Shown here: one piece after another, positions 22,399-28,883 of the stretch
Numbering within the stretch: position 1 is the stretch's first letter
Layout of the letters: each line of letters begins with the position of its first letter
The notes under the pieces: model-generated
What the model was told of the DNA's origin: nothing
Seen by the model: only the letters and a program-made list of their open reading frames with translations
The model's database searches: none
Position numbers and translations under genes: made by a program
From: Actinomycetes bacterium
GTDB taxonomy: Bacteria; Actinomycetota; Actinomycetes; Actinomycetales; Microbacteriaceae
Direction of reading: 5' to 3'
Assembly: GCA_023436775.1 (NCBI GenBank)
Contig: JAEZHW010000013.1
Location: 1 to 28,883 of the forward strand
DNA: 28,883 bases

Positions 22399-23865
22399 CT
22401 AGTCCTCGTCGTCCGCGGCGGGGCGGGCCGCGATCGAGGACTGGTCGGCGAGTTCTGCGAACTTGGCTGCCATGGTGGGGTTGCCTCGCGTCAGCTTCTT
22501 GATGCTGAGGTCCTCGGCCTTGTCGTTGGCCAGGCGCAGATTGTTCGCTGACTTGTGCAGCGCTTCCTTCGTCTTCTCCAAGTCCTTGATGGCCTCGTCG
22601 ATGCGCTTGATGGCTTCGGCGAAGCCGTCGGAGGCGAGGCGCCAGTTGCGACCGAACGCTTCCTTGAAACTGTCGAGCTGCGCCTCGAAGTTGGTGATGT
22701 CGATGTTCTGTGCCTTCACCGCTTCAAGCTCGGCCTTCGCCGCCGCGGACGAGTAGGCGGCATTGCGCAGCAGCGTGATCATCGGGATGAAGAACTGCGG
22801 CCGGATCACGTACATCTTTGGGTACCGGTGCGATACGTCAACGATGCCGGTGTTGTAGAGCTCGCTGTCGGGTTCGAGCAGGCTGACCAGGATCGCGTAC
22901 TCGCAGCCCTTCTGGGTACGGTCCTTGTCGAGTTCGCGCAGGAAGTCTTCGTTCTTCTTCTTGGTGGCGGTCGTGTCAGCCTCGTTCTTCATCTCGAACA
23001 TGATCGAGATGATCTCAGTGCCGGCCGCGTCGTAGTCGCGGAAGATGAAGTCGCCCTTGCTGCCGCTGGAGGCGTCGTTGTCTTTCTCGAAGTAGGCCTT
23101 CGGGAAGCCGGTGGCGCGCACCCGGTTGAATTCGATCTCGCAGTGCTGTTCGAGGGTCTCGCCGAGCATCTTGGTGGACAGCTTGGCTTTCAGGTCACGC
23201 AGCCGCTCGATCTGCTCCTCACGGTCGCGCAACTGGGTCTGGTACTTCTCTTCGAGCGCCTTCTTCTCAAGCTCTTTCTCGAGTTCGGCCCGCTGCACGG
23301 CGTTCTTCAACTCGTCGCGCTCTTTCTCAACCCGGCTGACCGCGGTGGTGACGGCGAGTTTCGCCTCGGTGGTGGCTGCATCCAGCTTGGCCTTAAGTTC
23401 CTGAATCGCGGCGTCCTTGGCGGCGGCCTGCTGCTGCGCTTCGGCGCGTAGCTTGGCTTCGGCGAGGGCCAGGGCAGCGGCCTTGTCGGCTTCGGCCTGC
23501 TTCAGGCTGGCGGCGATCGCGTCCCGCTCCTGCTCGACCTGCTTGAGCGCTTCGGCAGTCTTCATCTGGCTGGCGGTGTCGGCCTGCTGAAGCTTGGCCT
23601 GCAGCTCGGCGATGGCTGCCTTGTGTGCCTGCTCGGCCGCGTCGCGCTCAGCCTTGGCCTTCTGTTCGGCGGCTTCCCGCTCGGACTGCGCTTTCTGTTC
23701 GGCGAGGCGGATCTCGGCCTGCTTGGCCGCTTCCGCATCCTTCAGCCGGGCCTCAACCGCGGCCTCCAGTTCGTGGTCCCGCACCTGCTGCACGAGGCTC
23801 GCATAGCCGGCCCCGTCCGCACTGAAGGTCTGCCCACAGTGCGGGCACTGCAACTCAACGGCCAC
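22399..23865 (-). CDS. DUF2130 family protein, predicted PD-(D/E)XK-type nuclease with coiled coil
   Basis: 488 residues. A CxxC knuckle (ELQCPHCGQTF, C7 and C10) starts the protein. A very long Ala/Glu/Lys/Gln coiled coil covers about 28-235. The DUF2130 domain follows (about 236-385), with KGDFIFRDYD (D272) and IMFEMKNE (E291-x-K293) giving a D...ExK pattern like restriction-type nucleases. A second helical region closes the chain. The GTG at 23865 has AGGAGGA upstream. The cellular role of the family is not established; some members lie in defence regions. The G+C content looks like that of its neighbours, unlike the gene upstream. Confidence 0.88.
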   Translation of the reverse strand: MAVELQCPHCGQTFSADGAGYASLVQQVRDHELEAAVEARLKDAEAAKQAEIRLAEQKAQSEREAAEQKAKAERDAAEQAHKAAIAELQAKLQQADTASQMKTAEALKQVEQERDAIAASLKQAEADKAAALALAEAKLRAEAQQQAAAKDAAIQELKAKLDAATTEAKLAVTTAVSRVEKERDELKNAVQRAELEKELEKKALEEKYQTQLRDREEQIERLRDLKAKLSTKMLGETLEQHCEIEFNRVRATGFPKAYFEKDNDASSGSKGDFIFRDYDAAGTEIISIMFEMKNEADTTATKKKNEDFLRELDKDRTQKGCEYAILVSLLEPDSELYNTGIVDVSHRYPKMYVIRPQFFIPMITLLRNAAYSSAAAKAELEAVKAQNIDITNFEAQLDSFKEAFGRNWRLASDGFAEAIKRIDEAIKDLEKTKEALHKSANNLRLANDKAEDLSIKKLTRGNPTMAAKFAELADQSSIAARPAADDED

Positions 23866-23913
23866 GGTTCCTCCTACCCCACTCGTGCTGCTGCGAGCCT
23901 ACGGCACATGACC

Positions 23914-23928
23914 GATGCCGAGGGCATC
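23914..23928 (-). terminator. weak hairpin after the AAA-TOPRIM gene
   Basis: GATGCC (23914-23919) and GGCATC (23923-23928) form a 6-bp stem with a 3-nt loop, 22 bp past the stop of the AAA gene. No T tract follows, so its role as a terminator is doubtful. Confidence 0.3.
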
Positions 23929-23949
23929 AGCAGGGCGAGATATCAATGC

Positions 23950-25431
23950 CTACTCAACGAAAAGGTGCGGCACGATGGCTTGAGTTGCACTCTCGCCCAA
24001 GTACGTACGAATCGAATGGTCAGATGCCTCATCCCAATCCGAGCGAGTCATCCTGCCCACAGACATGCCGATGGCGACTTCCCAAGGTTTACCGTTGAAA
24101 AGTAGCGATGCGAGAATACCTTCAAGCCCTTTGAGCTTGAACTGCTCCCGTCGTTGCCAGTCCTTGATCAATTGCAGCATCAAGTCCGCTTTCTCATGAG
24201 TCGGGTTCTTCTCTGCCCATTCTTCGATGCGTTGCCGGGCGGTCACCCCGTTATATTCGAACCCGCTGAGAACCTGATCCGTCACCATGAGATTCTCAAC
24301 TTCAAGACAATTCGTGCGGAAGCGTTTCAGCTGGCCTACCGGCTCAAGTTCACCTTCCTTACCATCTCCATCCCTGAGCGAATAGCCGATCAGATCCGCC
24401 TGAATCGTCTGGAGAAGGGAGCTGGCCAACTGTTCCACCTCGTTCATCCGAGAAACTCCCCCGGCGTCGACAGGAAATACACCCTGACCCTTAACCCGAC
24501 GAGATACCTCAGCCCAGACACGGCAGTCGTCCGGGCCTTCAACGATAAGTAATGGGCTCTCGCGGAGGGACCGACCCAAAGCGTGACCCGAAAATGTCGA
24601 AAGAACCAGCGAGCCCACTCGGTTTAAGGGCTCGAACTGGAGCCGCGGCATACTTGCAGCCCAGTCAAACACTTGCGAATCACGCTCGACGAAAGTGATT
24701 CCGACGTTGGGACTCAAAGAGAGTGCCTGCAGAAGCACAACGCTATGGGTCGCTATGACCACGCTCAGACCCGCAACGGCTTCGACCAAGCCAATTATGA
24801 GGTTGGCCAGCAACCTTTGGAGAGAAGGATGCAAATTCGCGTCGGGCTCATCTAGAAGGAGCACCCCCTCCTGATTGTCCACGTAGACGGCCAACGCGAA
24901 ATGGAATATTGAACTAACGAGAGAGATGACCTCTGCTTCCCCGGAACTAATCCCCTTAGCCTCGATCTCATCACCTGAGAGACGATCCACTATGCGGAAT
25001 GTTCCCGCGAGACGTTCGCTCGGGGCTACCTCGATGAACTCCAGAAAGCCACTAATCACCTTAAAAAGATCCACCGGAGCACCGTGTAGATTGAAGAGTT
25101 CTTGGCCCGCAACTGCGGATCGCAGAATTACGCGTTCAGCTGCCAAGAGCTCTTCAAAAGCACGATGCCGAAACTTCTCTTGGTGACCTTCGCGCGCATA
25201 CTCCGTACCATGGACATAACCGCGATGGAAATCCGCGCTCGTCTCGAAGTCAGGGCTCAGCGTTCCCCCACGCTCAGCGGGAATGTGTCGCAGAAGCGCT
25301 GGACTGCCATCATTGAAATCCGAGCGGCGAACCATAGCTTTGCGGAGCAACCTGGACTTTCCAGCACCATTTCGTCCGACCAGAACGCTAACGCGAAAAT
25401 TCGACCCAAAAAGCTTCTCTACCGCCTGCAT
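23950..25431 (-). CDS. AAA ATPase fused to TOPRIM/DUF4435-like nuclease (OLD- or PARIS-like defence protein)
   Basis: 493 residues. An ABC-type AAA ATPase comes first: Walker A GRNGAGKS (19-26), signature-like ISSGEAEVISL (161-171), Walker B GVLLLDEPDANLHP (189-202) and switch ATHS (227-230). A TOPRIM-like part follows: LLIVEGPDD (294-302) supplies the Glu, LRDGD (352-356) the D-x-D, and RFRTNCLEVENLMV (370-383) resembles the ENYL helix of DUF4435. OLD/GajA nucleases and PARIS AriA/AriB share this pairing. ATG at 25431 has GGGGGAGGGG upstream. Codon use is AT-richer than around it (two counted 60-base lines held 30 and 31 G+C), a sign of transfer. It lies just past the tRNA-Ala terminator. 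Confidence 0.82.
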   Translation of the reverse strand: MQAVEKLFGSNFRVSVLVGRNGAGKSRLLRKAMVRRSDFNDGSPALLRHIPAERGGTLSPDFETSADFHRGYVHGTEYAREGHQEKFRHRAFEELLAAERVILRSAVAGQELFNLHGAPVDLFKVISGFLEFIEVAPSERLAGTFRIVDRLSGDEIEAKGISSGEAEVISLVSSIFHFALAVYVDNQEGVLLLDEPDANLHPSLQRLLANLIIGLVEAVAGLSVVIATHSVVLLQALSLSPNVGITFVERDSQVFDWAASMPRLQFEPLNRVGSLVLSTFSGHALGRSLRESPLLIVEGPDDCRVWAEVSRRVKGQGVFPVDAGGVSRMNEVEQLASSLLQTIQADLIGYSLRDGDGKEGELEPVGQLKRFRTNCLEVENLMVTDQVLSGFEYNGVTARQRIEEWAEKNPTHEKADLMLQLIKDWQRREQFKLKGLEGILASLLFNGKPWEVAIGMSVGRMTRSDWDEASDHSIRTYLGESATQAIVPHLFVE

Positions 25432-25448
25432 TACCCCTCCCCCTATGC

Positions 25449-25475
25449 AAAATCCCGCAGGCGATGCCTGCGGGA
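25449..25475 (-). terminator. Rho-independent terminator of tRNA-Ala
   Basis: Arms 25453-25462 and 25466-25475 (TCCCGCAGGC and complement) make a perfect 10-bp stem with a 3-nt loop, followed by TTTT on the minus strand. It separates tRNA-Ala from the AAA-TOPRIM gene starting at 25431. Confidence 0.85.
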
Positions 25476-25483
25476 CTTGGTTG

Positions 25484-25556
25484 TGGACCTATGGGGAATC
25501 GAACCCCAGACCTCTTCATTGCGAACGAAGCGCTCTACCAACTGAGCTATAGGCCC
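25484..25556 (-). tRNA. tRNA-Ala (anticodon CGC)
   Basis: Read on the minus strand, acceptor GGGCCTA (25556-25550) pairs with TAGGTCC (25491-25485), including the G3-U70 pair that identifies alanine tRNAs; the discriminator is A. The D arm has AGCTCAGTTGGTAGAGC. The anticodon loop TTCGCAA in stem CTTCG/TGAAG gives CGC, which reads GCG. The T arm is TGGGG-TTCGATT-CCCCA. CCA is not encoded. Confidence 0.95.
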
Positions 25557-25626
25557 GTGTCAGATTGACCAAGCAAGCGTATCAAAAAACGACAGCACTC
25601 GTGGACGGCTTGCCGGCCGCTGCCGC

Positions 25627-25645
25627 CTCGGGAGGAAACCCCGAG
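25627..25645 (-). terminator. possible hairpin terminator of sepX/glpR
   Basis: CTCGGG (25627-25632) and CCCGAG (25640-25645) form a 6-bp stem with a 7-nt loop but no T run. The 283-bp stretch 25557-25839 between tRNA-Ala and sepX holds no gene that I can support. Confidence 0.3.
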
Positions 25646-25839
25646 TGGGTGTGGAACCGCTCTCGCATAATTCCCGAACCCTTGTTACTCTTTCGCTACC
25701 ACTCGCATTGACCGGATGGCACGCGTGCAGACCGATCAGCGCAGTGCAGAGGGGCACACGCCACCTGGCGGCCACACCGTGGGGAGTCCGGCACCTGACA
25801 TCGATGACGATGCAGGTGCTTCGGGCTGTGCTGAAACCG

Positions 25840-26799
25840 CTACAGACCGGAGGCGCGGCGACGGAACACGTCGTCCAAGTCGCCGAGGCCCGGCTCGACC
25901 ACGTCCGCGTCGATGACGCCCATGCGGGCATAGCGGGTCGCCGGCACCGAACGCTGCGCGGCAGATGGCTGACGGTCCACCACGGACGGCAGCGCCGACT
26001 CGGCCTGGCGCAGACGCGCCGTGGCCGCCTCGGACTCGGCACGCAGCTGGGCAGCCGCCACCGCCGCCGAGCGCGGTGCCGGGACCGCGGCCGCTGCAGC
26101 AGCCTCGGCCGCCACCTCGAGCGCCCGGGCGCGGATCGCCTCGATGCTGGGGGCTGGCAGGTAGGTGGGACGCGGCAGCGGGACCGGAGTCCAGGTACGG
26201 TCCTCCTCGACCTCGGTCACGGCCTGCTGGGCCGGCATCGGGTCAATGAACGTCGTGGCCGGACGCACCGCCTCGCGGTAAGTGCTGCGGCGACGCCGCT
26301 CGGTGCGGTTGATCGTGCTGAGCATCCAGGCACCGCCGATGGCGACGGCGCCAGCGATGCCAGCGGACCAGCCCGCCACGACCCCACCGAACAGGCCGGG
26401 CAGCAGCGAGGCGCCCAGCACCACCACCGCCACGGCCGTCACCAGCGTGGTCGCCAGGCGCGTGCGGCGCAGGCGCTGCGCCGGGGTGAGGCCACCGCGC
26501 GGGCCAACCGCGGCCGGGGCGGAGTTGGGGACCGCGGCGCGAGGTGCCGGCACCGCCGACTTCTCGGCCGCACGCAGCGCGCGACGCTGCTCGGCAATGC
26601 CTCGTTGCGACAGTTCCACCCGGATCTCCTCAGGTGCTTCGGCAGTCTCAGCGAGCACCCGCACCACCTGCTGCATCCGGACCGCATTGCGGCTGGTGTT
26701 CAGGTATTCGCGGCGGCGCAGCCAGGACGGCATCAGGTACAAGAGCCACAGGCCGGCCGCAATCGCCAGGGCGATGCCACCACCGAGGTTCTCTGTCAT
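25840..26799 (-). CDS. sepX: SepX/GlpR-type divisome-associated membrane protein
   Basis: 319 residues. An N-terminal TM (about 8-24) is followed at once by WLRRREYLNTSRNAVRMQQVVRVLAE, a helix with the RMQR-like motif of this family. A second hydrophobic pair lies at about 115-160, and a long Ala-rich charged cytoplasmic tail ends in a conserved short motif (LGDLDDVFRRRASGL). The gene order galU-rimJ-this gene matches Rv0993-Rv0995-Rv0996 in mycobacteria, where the last is the actinobacterial protein called GlpR or SepX, linked to cell division. TACCGT ends 6 nt before the ATG, so it has its own leaderless promoter besides any read-through from rimJ. Confidence 0.78.
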   Translation of the reverse strand: MTENLGGGIALAIAAGLWLLYLMPSWLRRREYLNTSRNAVRMQQVVRVLAETAEAPEEIRVELSQRGIAEQRRALRAAEKSAVPAPRAAVPNSAPAAVGPRGGLTPAQRLRRTRLATTLVTAVAVVVLGASLLPGLFGGVVAGWSAGIAGAVAIGGAWMLSTINRTERRRRSTYREAVRPATTFIDPMPAQQAVTEVEEDRTWTPVPLPRPTYLPAPSIEAIRARALEVAAEAAAAAAVPAPRSAAVAAAQLRAESEAATARLRQAESALPSVVDRQPSAAQRSVPATRYARMGVIDADVVEPGLGDLDDVFRRRASGL

Positions 26800-26805
26800 G
26801 GCACT

Positions 26806-26811
26806 ACGGTA
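26806..26811 (-). promoter_or_regulatory. -10 box of sepX (leaderless candidate)
   Basis: TACCGT on the minus strand ends 6 nt before the ATG at 26799, in the 90-bp gap after rimJ. Confidence 0.45.
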
Positions 26812-26889
26812 CGAAATCTGGGGCGAATCCCCGGGATTGACACCCGACTAAATCACAACGGTGTAATTCACACCGATCGCACAGTCAGC

Positions 26890-27528
26890 CTAGCGTGCGT
26901 CCCAGCGCGGCACCTCGTAGGGCCAGCGCTCCCCCGACACCGGGTCCGGACCGGGCACCCGGGTCAGCATGCCGCCCGGCGCCTCCTCGCTCAGCAGCGC
27001 GAAACACACGTGATCCCGCCAGGCGCCATCGATGTGGATGTAGCCGCGACGCTTCCCCTCGAAGCGGAAGCCGAGCTTCTCGACCACCCGCAGCGAGGCC
27101 GTGTTCTCGGGCCGGATGCAGATCTCGATCCGATGCAACTTCAACGTCTGGAAGGCGTAGTCGGTGGCCAGCGCCACGGCGATCGCCGTGAACCCGTGCC
27201 CGGCGGCACGCTCGGCGATCCAGTAGCCGATCGAGGCGGACGAGAGCGACCCGTAGCCGATGGCCGAGATGTTCAACTGCCCCACCAGTTCACCGTCGAC
27301 CAGGATCGCAAGCGGCACCGTGTTGCCAGCGCGGTAGCCCGCCCGCAGCGCGCGAATCAGCGGGCGCGCGCCGGTCCTCGGCCAGCCGGTCGGGTCGGTC
27401 GCTTCCCACTTGCGCAACCAGGTCCGGTTGGCGAGCAGTTCGTGCTCGAGCGCCTTGGCGTCGCTTGGTCGCAGCAGGCGGATCGTAACCCGCCCGTACG
27501 AGAGGCCCCGCCCCGGCCCGCCGAACAT
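26890..27528 (-). CDS. rimJ: GNAT acetyltransferase, RimJ/RimL type
   Basis: 212 residues with a GNAT fold: VTIRLLRPSDAKALEHELLANRTWLRKWEATDPTG is the usual RimJ/L N-terminus, GYWIAERAAGHGFTAIAVALATDYAF carries the acetyl-CoA loop, and ICIRPENTASLRVVEKLGFRFEGKRRGYIHIDGAWRDHVCFALL is the classic C-terminal part. It would acetylate protein N-termini, classically ribosomal protein S5; the real target here is unknown. I chose the ATG at 27528, four bases after the galU stop; an upstream frame extension overlaps galU. The spacing implies translation from the same mRNA as galU. Confidence 0.88.
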   Translation of the reverse strand: MFGGPGRGLSYGRVTIRLLRPSDAKALEHELLANRTWLRKWEATDPTGWPRTGARPLIRALRAGYRAGNTVPLAILVDGELVGQLNISAIGYGSLSSASIGYWIAERAAGHGFTAIAVALATDYAFQTLKLHRIEICIRPENTASLRVVEKLGFRFEGKRRGYIHIDGAWRDHVCFALLSEEAPGGMLTRVPGPDPVSGERWPYEVPRWDAR

Positions 27529-27532
27529 GTCG

Positions 27533-28498
27533 CTACCCCTGCGCCTCGACTGCTTGCGGGTTGCTGTGCAGCCATCCGCCCTTGGGGTCGGCGCCAGCGG
27601 CAATGTCCTTGGCCAGTTGCTCGGCGAACTCGATCAGCCAGGGCCGCAGCTCCTCGGCCAGATCGTCGCGGTCGGAGGCCAGGGTCACGATCGACTTGAT
27701 GTAGTCGAGGCGGTCACCAGTGTCGTAGCGCCGGCCACGGAAGATCACGCCATAGAGTCCACCCGCGGCCTCGTCGTTGGCGAGCTCTTGCAGCGCGTCG
27801 GTGAGCTGAATCTCGCCGCCCTTGCCCGGCTGGGTCTGCTCCAGGATGGCAAAGACCTCGGGCTTGAGCACGTAGCGGCCGATGATGGCGAGGTTGCTGG
27901 GCGCTTCCTCACGGCTCGGCTTTTCGACCAGGCGGGTGATGCGCACCACGTCCGGGTCTGCGGTCTCCTCGACGGCGGCACAGCCATAGAGGTGGATCTG
28001 CTCGGGGTCGACCTCCATCAGCGCGATGACCGAGGCGTTGCGCGACTCCTGCTCGTCGAGCATGCGCGACAACAGGGTGTCGCGCGAGTCGATGATGTCG
28101 TCGCCGAGCAGCACCGCGAAGGGCTCGTTCCCGACGTGGCGCTGCGCACGCAGCACCGCGTGGCCGAGGCCGAGCGGGTCACCCTGACGGACGAAGTGGA
28201 TGTCACCGAGCTTGGTGGACTCGTTCACCTTCTCGAGCTTGACCGTGTCGCCCTTGCGCTCGAGAGTCGACTCGAGTTCGGGCAGGCGGTCGAAGTGGTT
28301 CGACAGCGCATTCTTGTTGCGGCCCATGATCATGAGCACGTCCTCGAGGCCGGCGCCAACCGCCTCCTCCACGACGTACTGGATAGCGGGCTTGTCAACA
28401 ACCGGCAGCATCTCCTTCGGGAGCGCCTTGGTGGCCGGTAGGAAGCGCGTACCAAGACCGGCGGCCGGGATTACCGCTTTGCGAATGCGTTGTGGCAT
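27533..28498 (-). CDS. galU: UTP-glucose-1-phosphate uridylyltransferase
   Basis: 321 residues. GalU makes UDP-glucose from UTP and glucose 1-phosphate for wall and capsule sugars. The nucleotide-binding start is AVIPAAGLGTRFLPATKALPKEMLPV (8-33), followed by DKPAIQYVVEEA, GLGHAVLRA, LLGDDIID and RLVEKPSREEAPSNLAIIGRYVL, all standard. ATG at 28498 has TAGCCT ending 7 nt upstream and no SD, consistent with leaderless translation. First gene of the galU-rimJ-sepX cluster; divergent from the cyclo-ligase gene, start codons 38 nt apart. Confidence 0.95.
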   Translation of the reverse strand: MPQRIRKAVIPAAGLGTRFLPATKALPKEMLPVVDKPAIQYVVEEAVGAGLEDVLMIMGRNKNALSNHFDRLPELESTLERKGDTVKLEKVNESTKLGDIHFVRQGDPLGLGHAVLRAQRHVGNEPFAVLLGDDIIDSRDTLLSRMLDEQESRNASVIALMEVDPEQIHLYGCAAVEETADPDVVRITRLVEKPSREEAPSNLAIIGRYVLKPEVFAILEQTQPGKGGEIQLTDALQELANDEAAGGLYGVIFRGRRYDTGDRLDYIKSIVTLASDRDDLAEELRPWLIEFAEQLAKDIAAGADPKGGWLHSNPQAVEAQG

Positions 28499-28505
28499 AG
28501 AGGCT

Positions 28506-28530
28506 AGGCTACCGCGTCGCGGCGTACAGT
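28506..28530. promoter_or_regulatory. divergent -10 boxes of galU and the cyclo-ligase gene
   Basis: On the minus strand TAGCCT (28511-28506) ends 7 nt before galU. On the plus strand TACAGT (28525-28530) ends 6 nt before the cyclo-ligase ATG at 28537. With start codons only 38 nt apart, the two promoters must overlap, each -35 region lying inside the other gene. Confidence 0.55.
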
Positions 28531-28536
28531 GAGGCC

Positions 28537-28883
28537 ATGCCCTTGCGTGTGCCTGCCGACCCACGGTCCGAAAAGGCCGAGATTCGGGCCCTCGTGCGTG
28601 CCCGGCGAACCGCGCGCACCCCGGAACAGCACGGGGAAACCCGCACCGGCCTGGCAGACCGAATCAACGAGGCGATGGCCGCCCTGCGTGCCACCGGCCA
28701 GCTCCCAGCCGCTGCACACACCATCGCGGCCTACCTGGCCCGCCCCGACGAGCCCGACCCGATCGCCTTCCTCACCGCAGCCGCCGAGCAGGGCGCGCGC
28801 ATCCTCGTCCCGTCGTCGCGTCCCGGCCGAGTGCTCGACTGGCGGGGGGGGGGCCGGGGGGGGGGGCCCCCCGCCCGGGGGGG
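28537..28883 (+). CDS. 5-formyltetrahydrofolate cyclo-ligase, N-terminal part
   Basis: About 101 reliable codons before the sequence degrades near 28840. KAEIRALVRARRTARTPEQ is the basic N-terminal helix that opens this family, and HTIAAYLARPDEPDPIAFLTAAAEQGARILVP matches the central strand, with the usual proline after the last strand. The enzyme converts 5-formyl-THF to 5,10-methenyl-THF using ATP. Divergent placement beside galU is the order I recall from mycobacteria. TACAGT 6 nt before the ATG suggests a leaderless mRNA. The C-terminal half lies beyond the window. Confidence 0.82.
   Translation, partial: MPLRVPADPRSEKAEIRALVRARRTARTPEQHGETRTGLADRINEAMAALRATGQLPAAAHTIAAYLARPDEPDPIAFLTAAAEQGARILVPSSRPGRVLDWRGGGRGGGPPARG
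28841..28883. other. poly-G low-quality contig end
   Basis: From about 28841 the sequence is almost only G and C homopolymers (runs of up to 11 G). It does not continue the cyclo-ligase protein sensibly. It looks like a read or assembly artefact rather than genome sequence. Confidence 0.8.

Noticed and set aside
23866..25484. Direct repeats flanking the AAA-TOPRIM gene as integration scars of tRNA-Ala
   Set aside because: I looked for a second copy of the tRNA-Ala 3' end in 23866-23950 and found none.
25645..27699. 684-residue plus-strand frame
   Set aside because: Antisense to sepX and rimJ, composed of Arg, His, Gly and Ala without domains.

Overview
The window looks like a complete contig from a high-GC Gram-positive bacterium (Actinomycetota, most likely Micrococcales, perhaps Microbacteriaceae). 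The evidence is a WhiB1-type iron-sulfur regulator, a PdtaS-type sensor kinase, a galU-rimJ-sepX/glpR cluster, many GTG starts, and many start codons placed 6-7 nt after a TANNNT box, as expected for leaderless mRNAs. The left edge breaks inside an IS3-like element. The right edge dissolves into an artefactual poly-G run inside a 5-formyltetrahydrofolate cyclo-ligase gene.

Layout. 1-874: end of an IS3-family element, which has cut off a decayed tyrosine-recombinase gene, beside tRNA-Lys(CUU). 994-5088: a BCP-type peroxiredoxin, a small membrane protein, whiB1, 6-phosphofructokinase and pdtaS. 5140-7701: an orphan pair of Flp/Tad-like proteins (CpaE/TadZ-like ATPase, SAF/CpaB-like membrane protein) with a divergent excisionase-like HTH gene. 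7764-15124: housekeeping and accessory metabolism (S9 peptidase, hisI, a DUF7059-type methyltransferase, a bile-acid/sodium-symporter-family transporter, an F420-reductase-like oxidoreductase, ChrA, and a 42-codon gene that looks like a DUF2200 protein with its middle deleted).

15159-21301 is the most interesting part. Two tandem cassettes each encode a small Sec-exported protein with two cysteines, then a perfect 12-bp hairpin, then a lipoprotein with four spaced cysteines. They are followed by a MacA-like membrane fusion protein carrying a peptidoglycan-binding domain, a MacB/LolD-type ATPase and an FtsX/MacB-type permease. The first cassette and the transporter operon share a 37-bp promoter-leader element (31/37 identical). 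I read this as a candidate bacteriocin/self-immunity or secreted-effector system. Its organisation recalls lactococcin-972 loci, but the peptides do not carry that sequence signature as far as I can see.

21279-25556: a multi-TM membrane protein, a DUF2130 predicted nuclease, and an AT-richer, probably acquired AAA-ATPase/TOPRIM (OLD- or PARIS-like) defence gene next to tRNA-Ala(CGC). 25840-28883: sepX/glpR, rimJ and galU on the minus strand, with the cyclo-ligase gene divergent. This is the order I recall from mycobacteria and other actinobacteria.

Functions are inferred by reading translated sequence and motifs; no database search was run.
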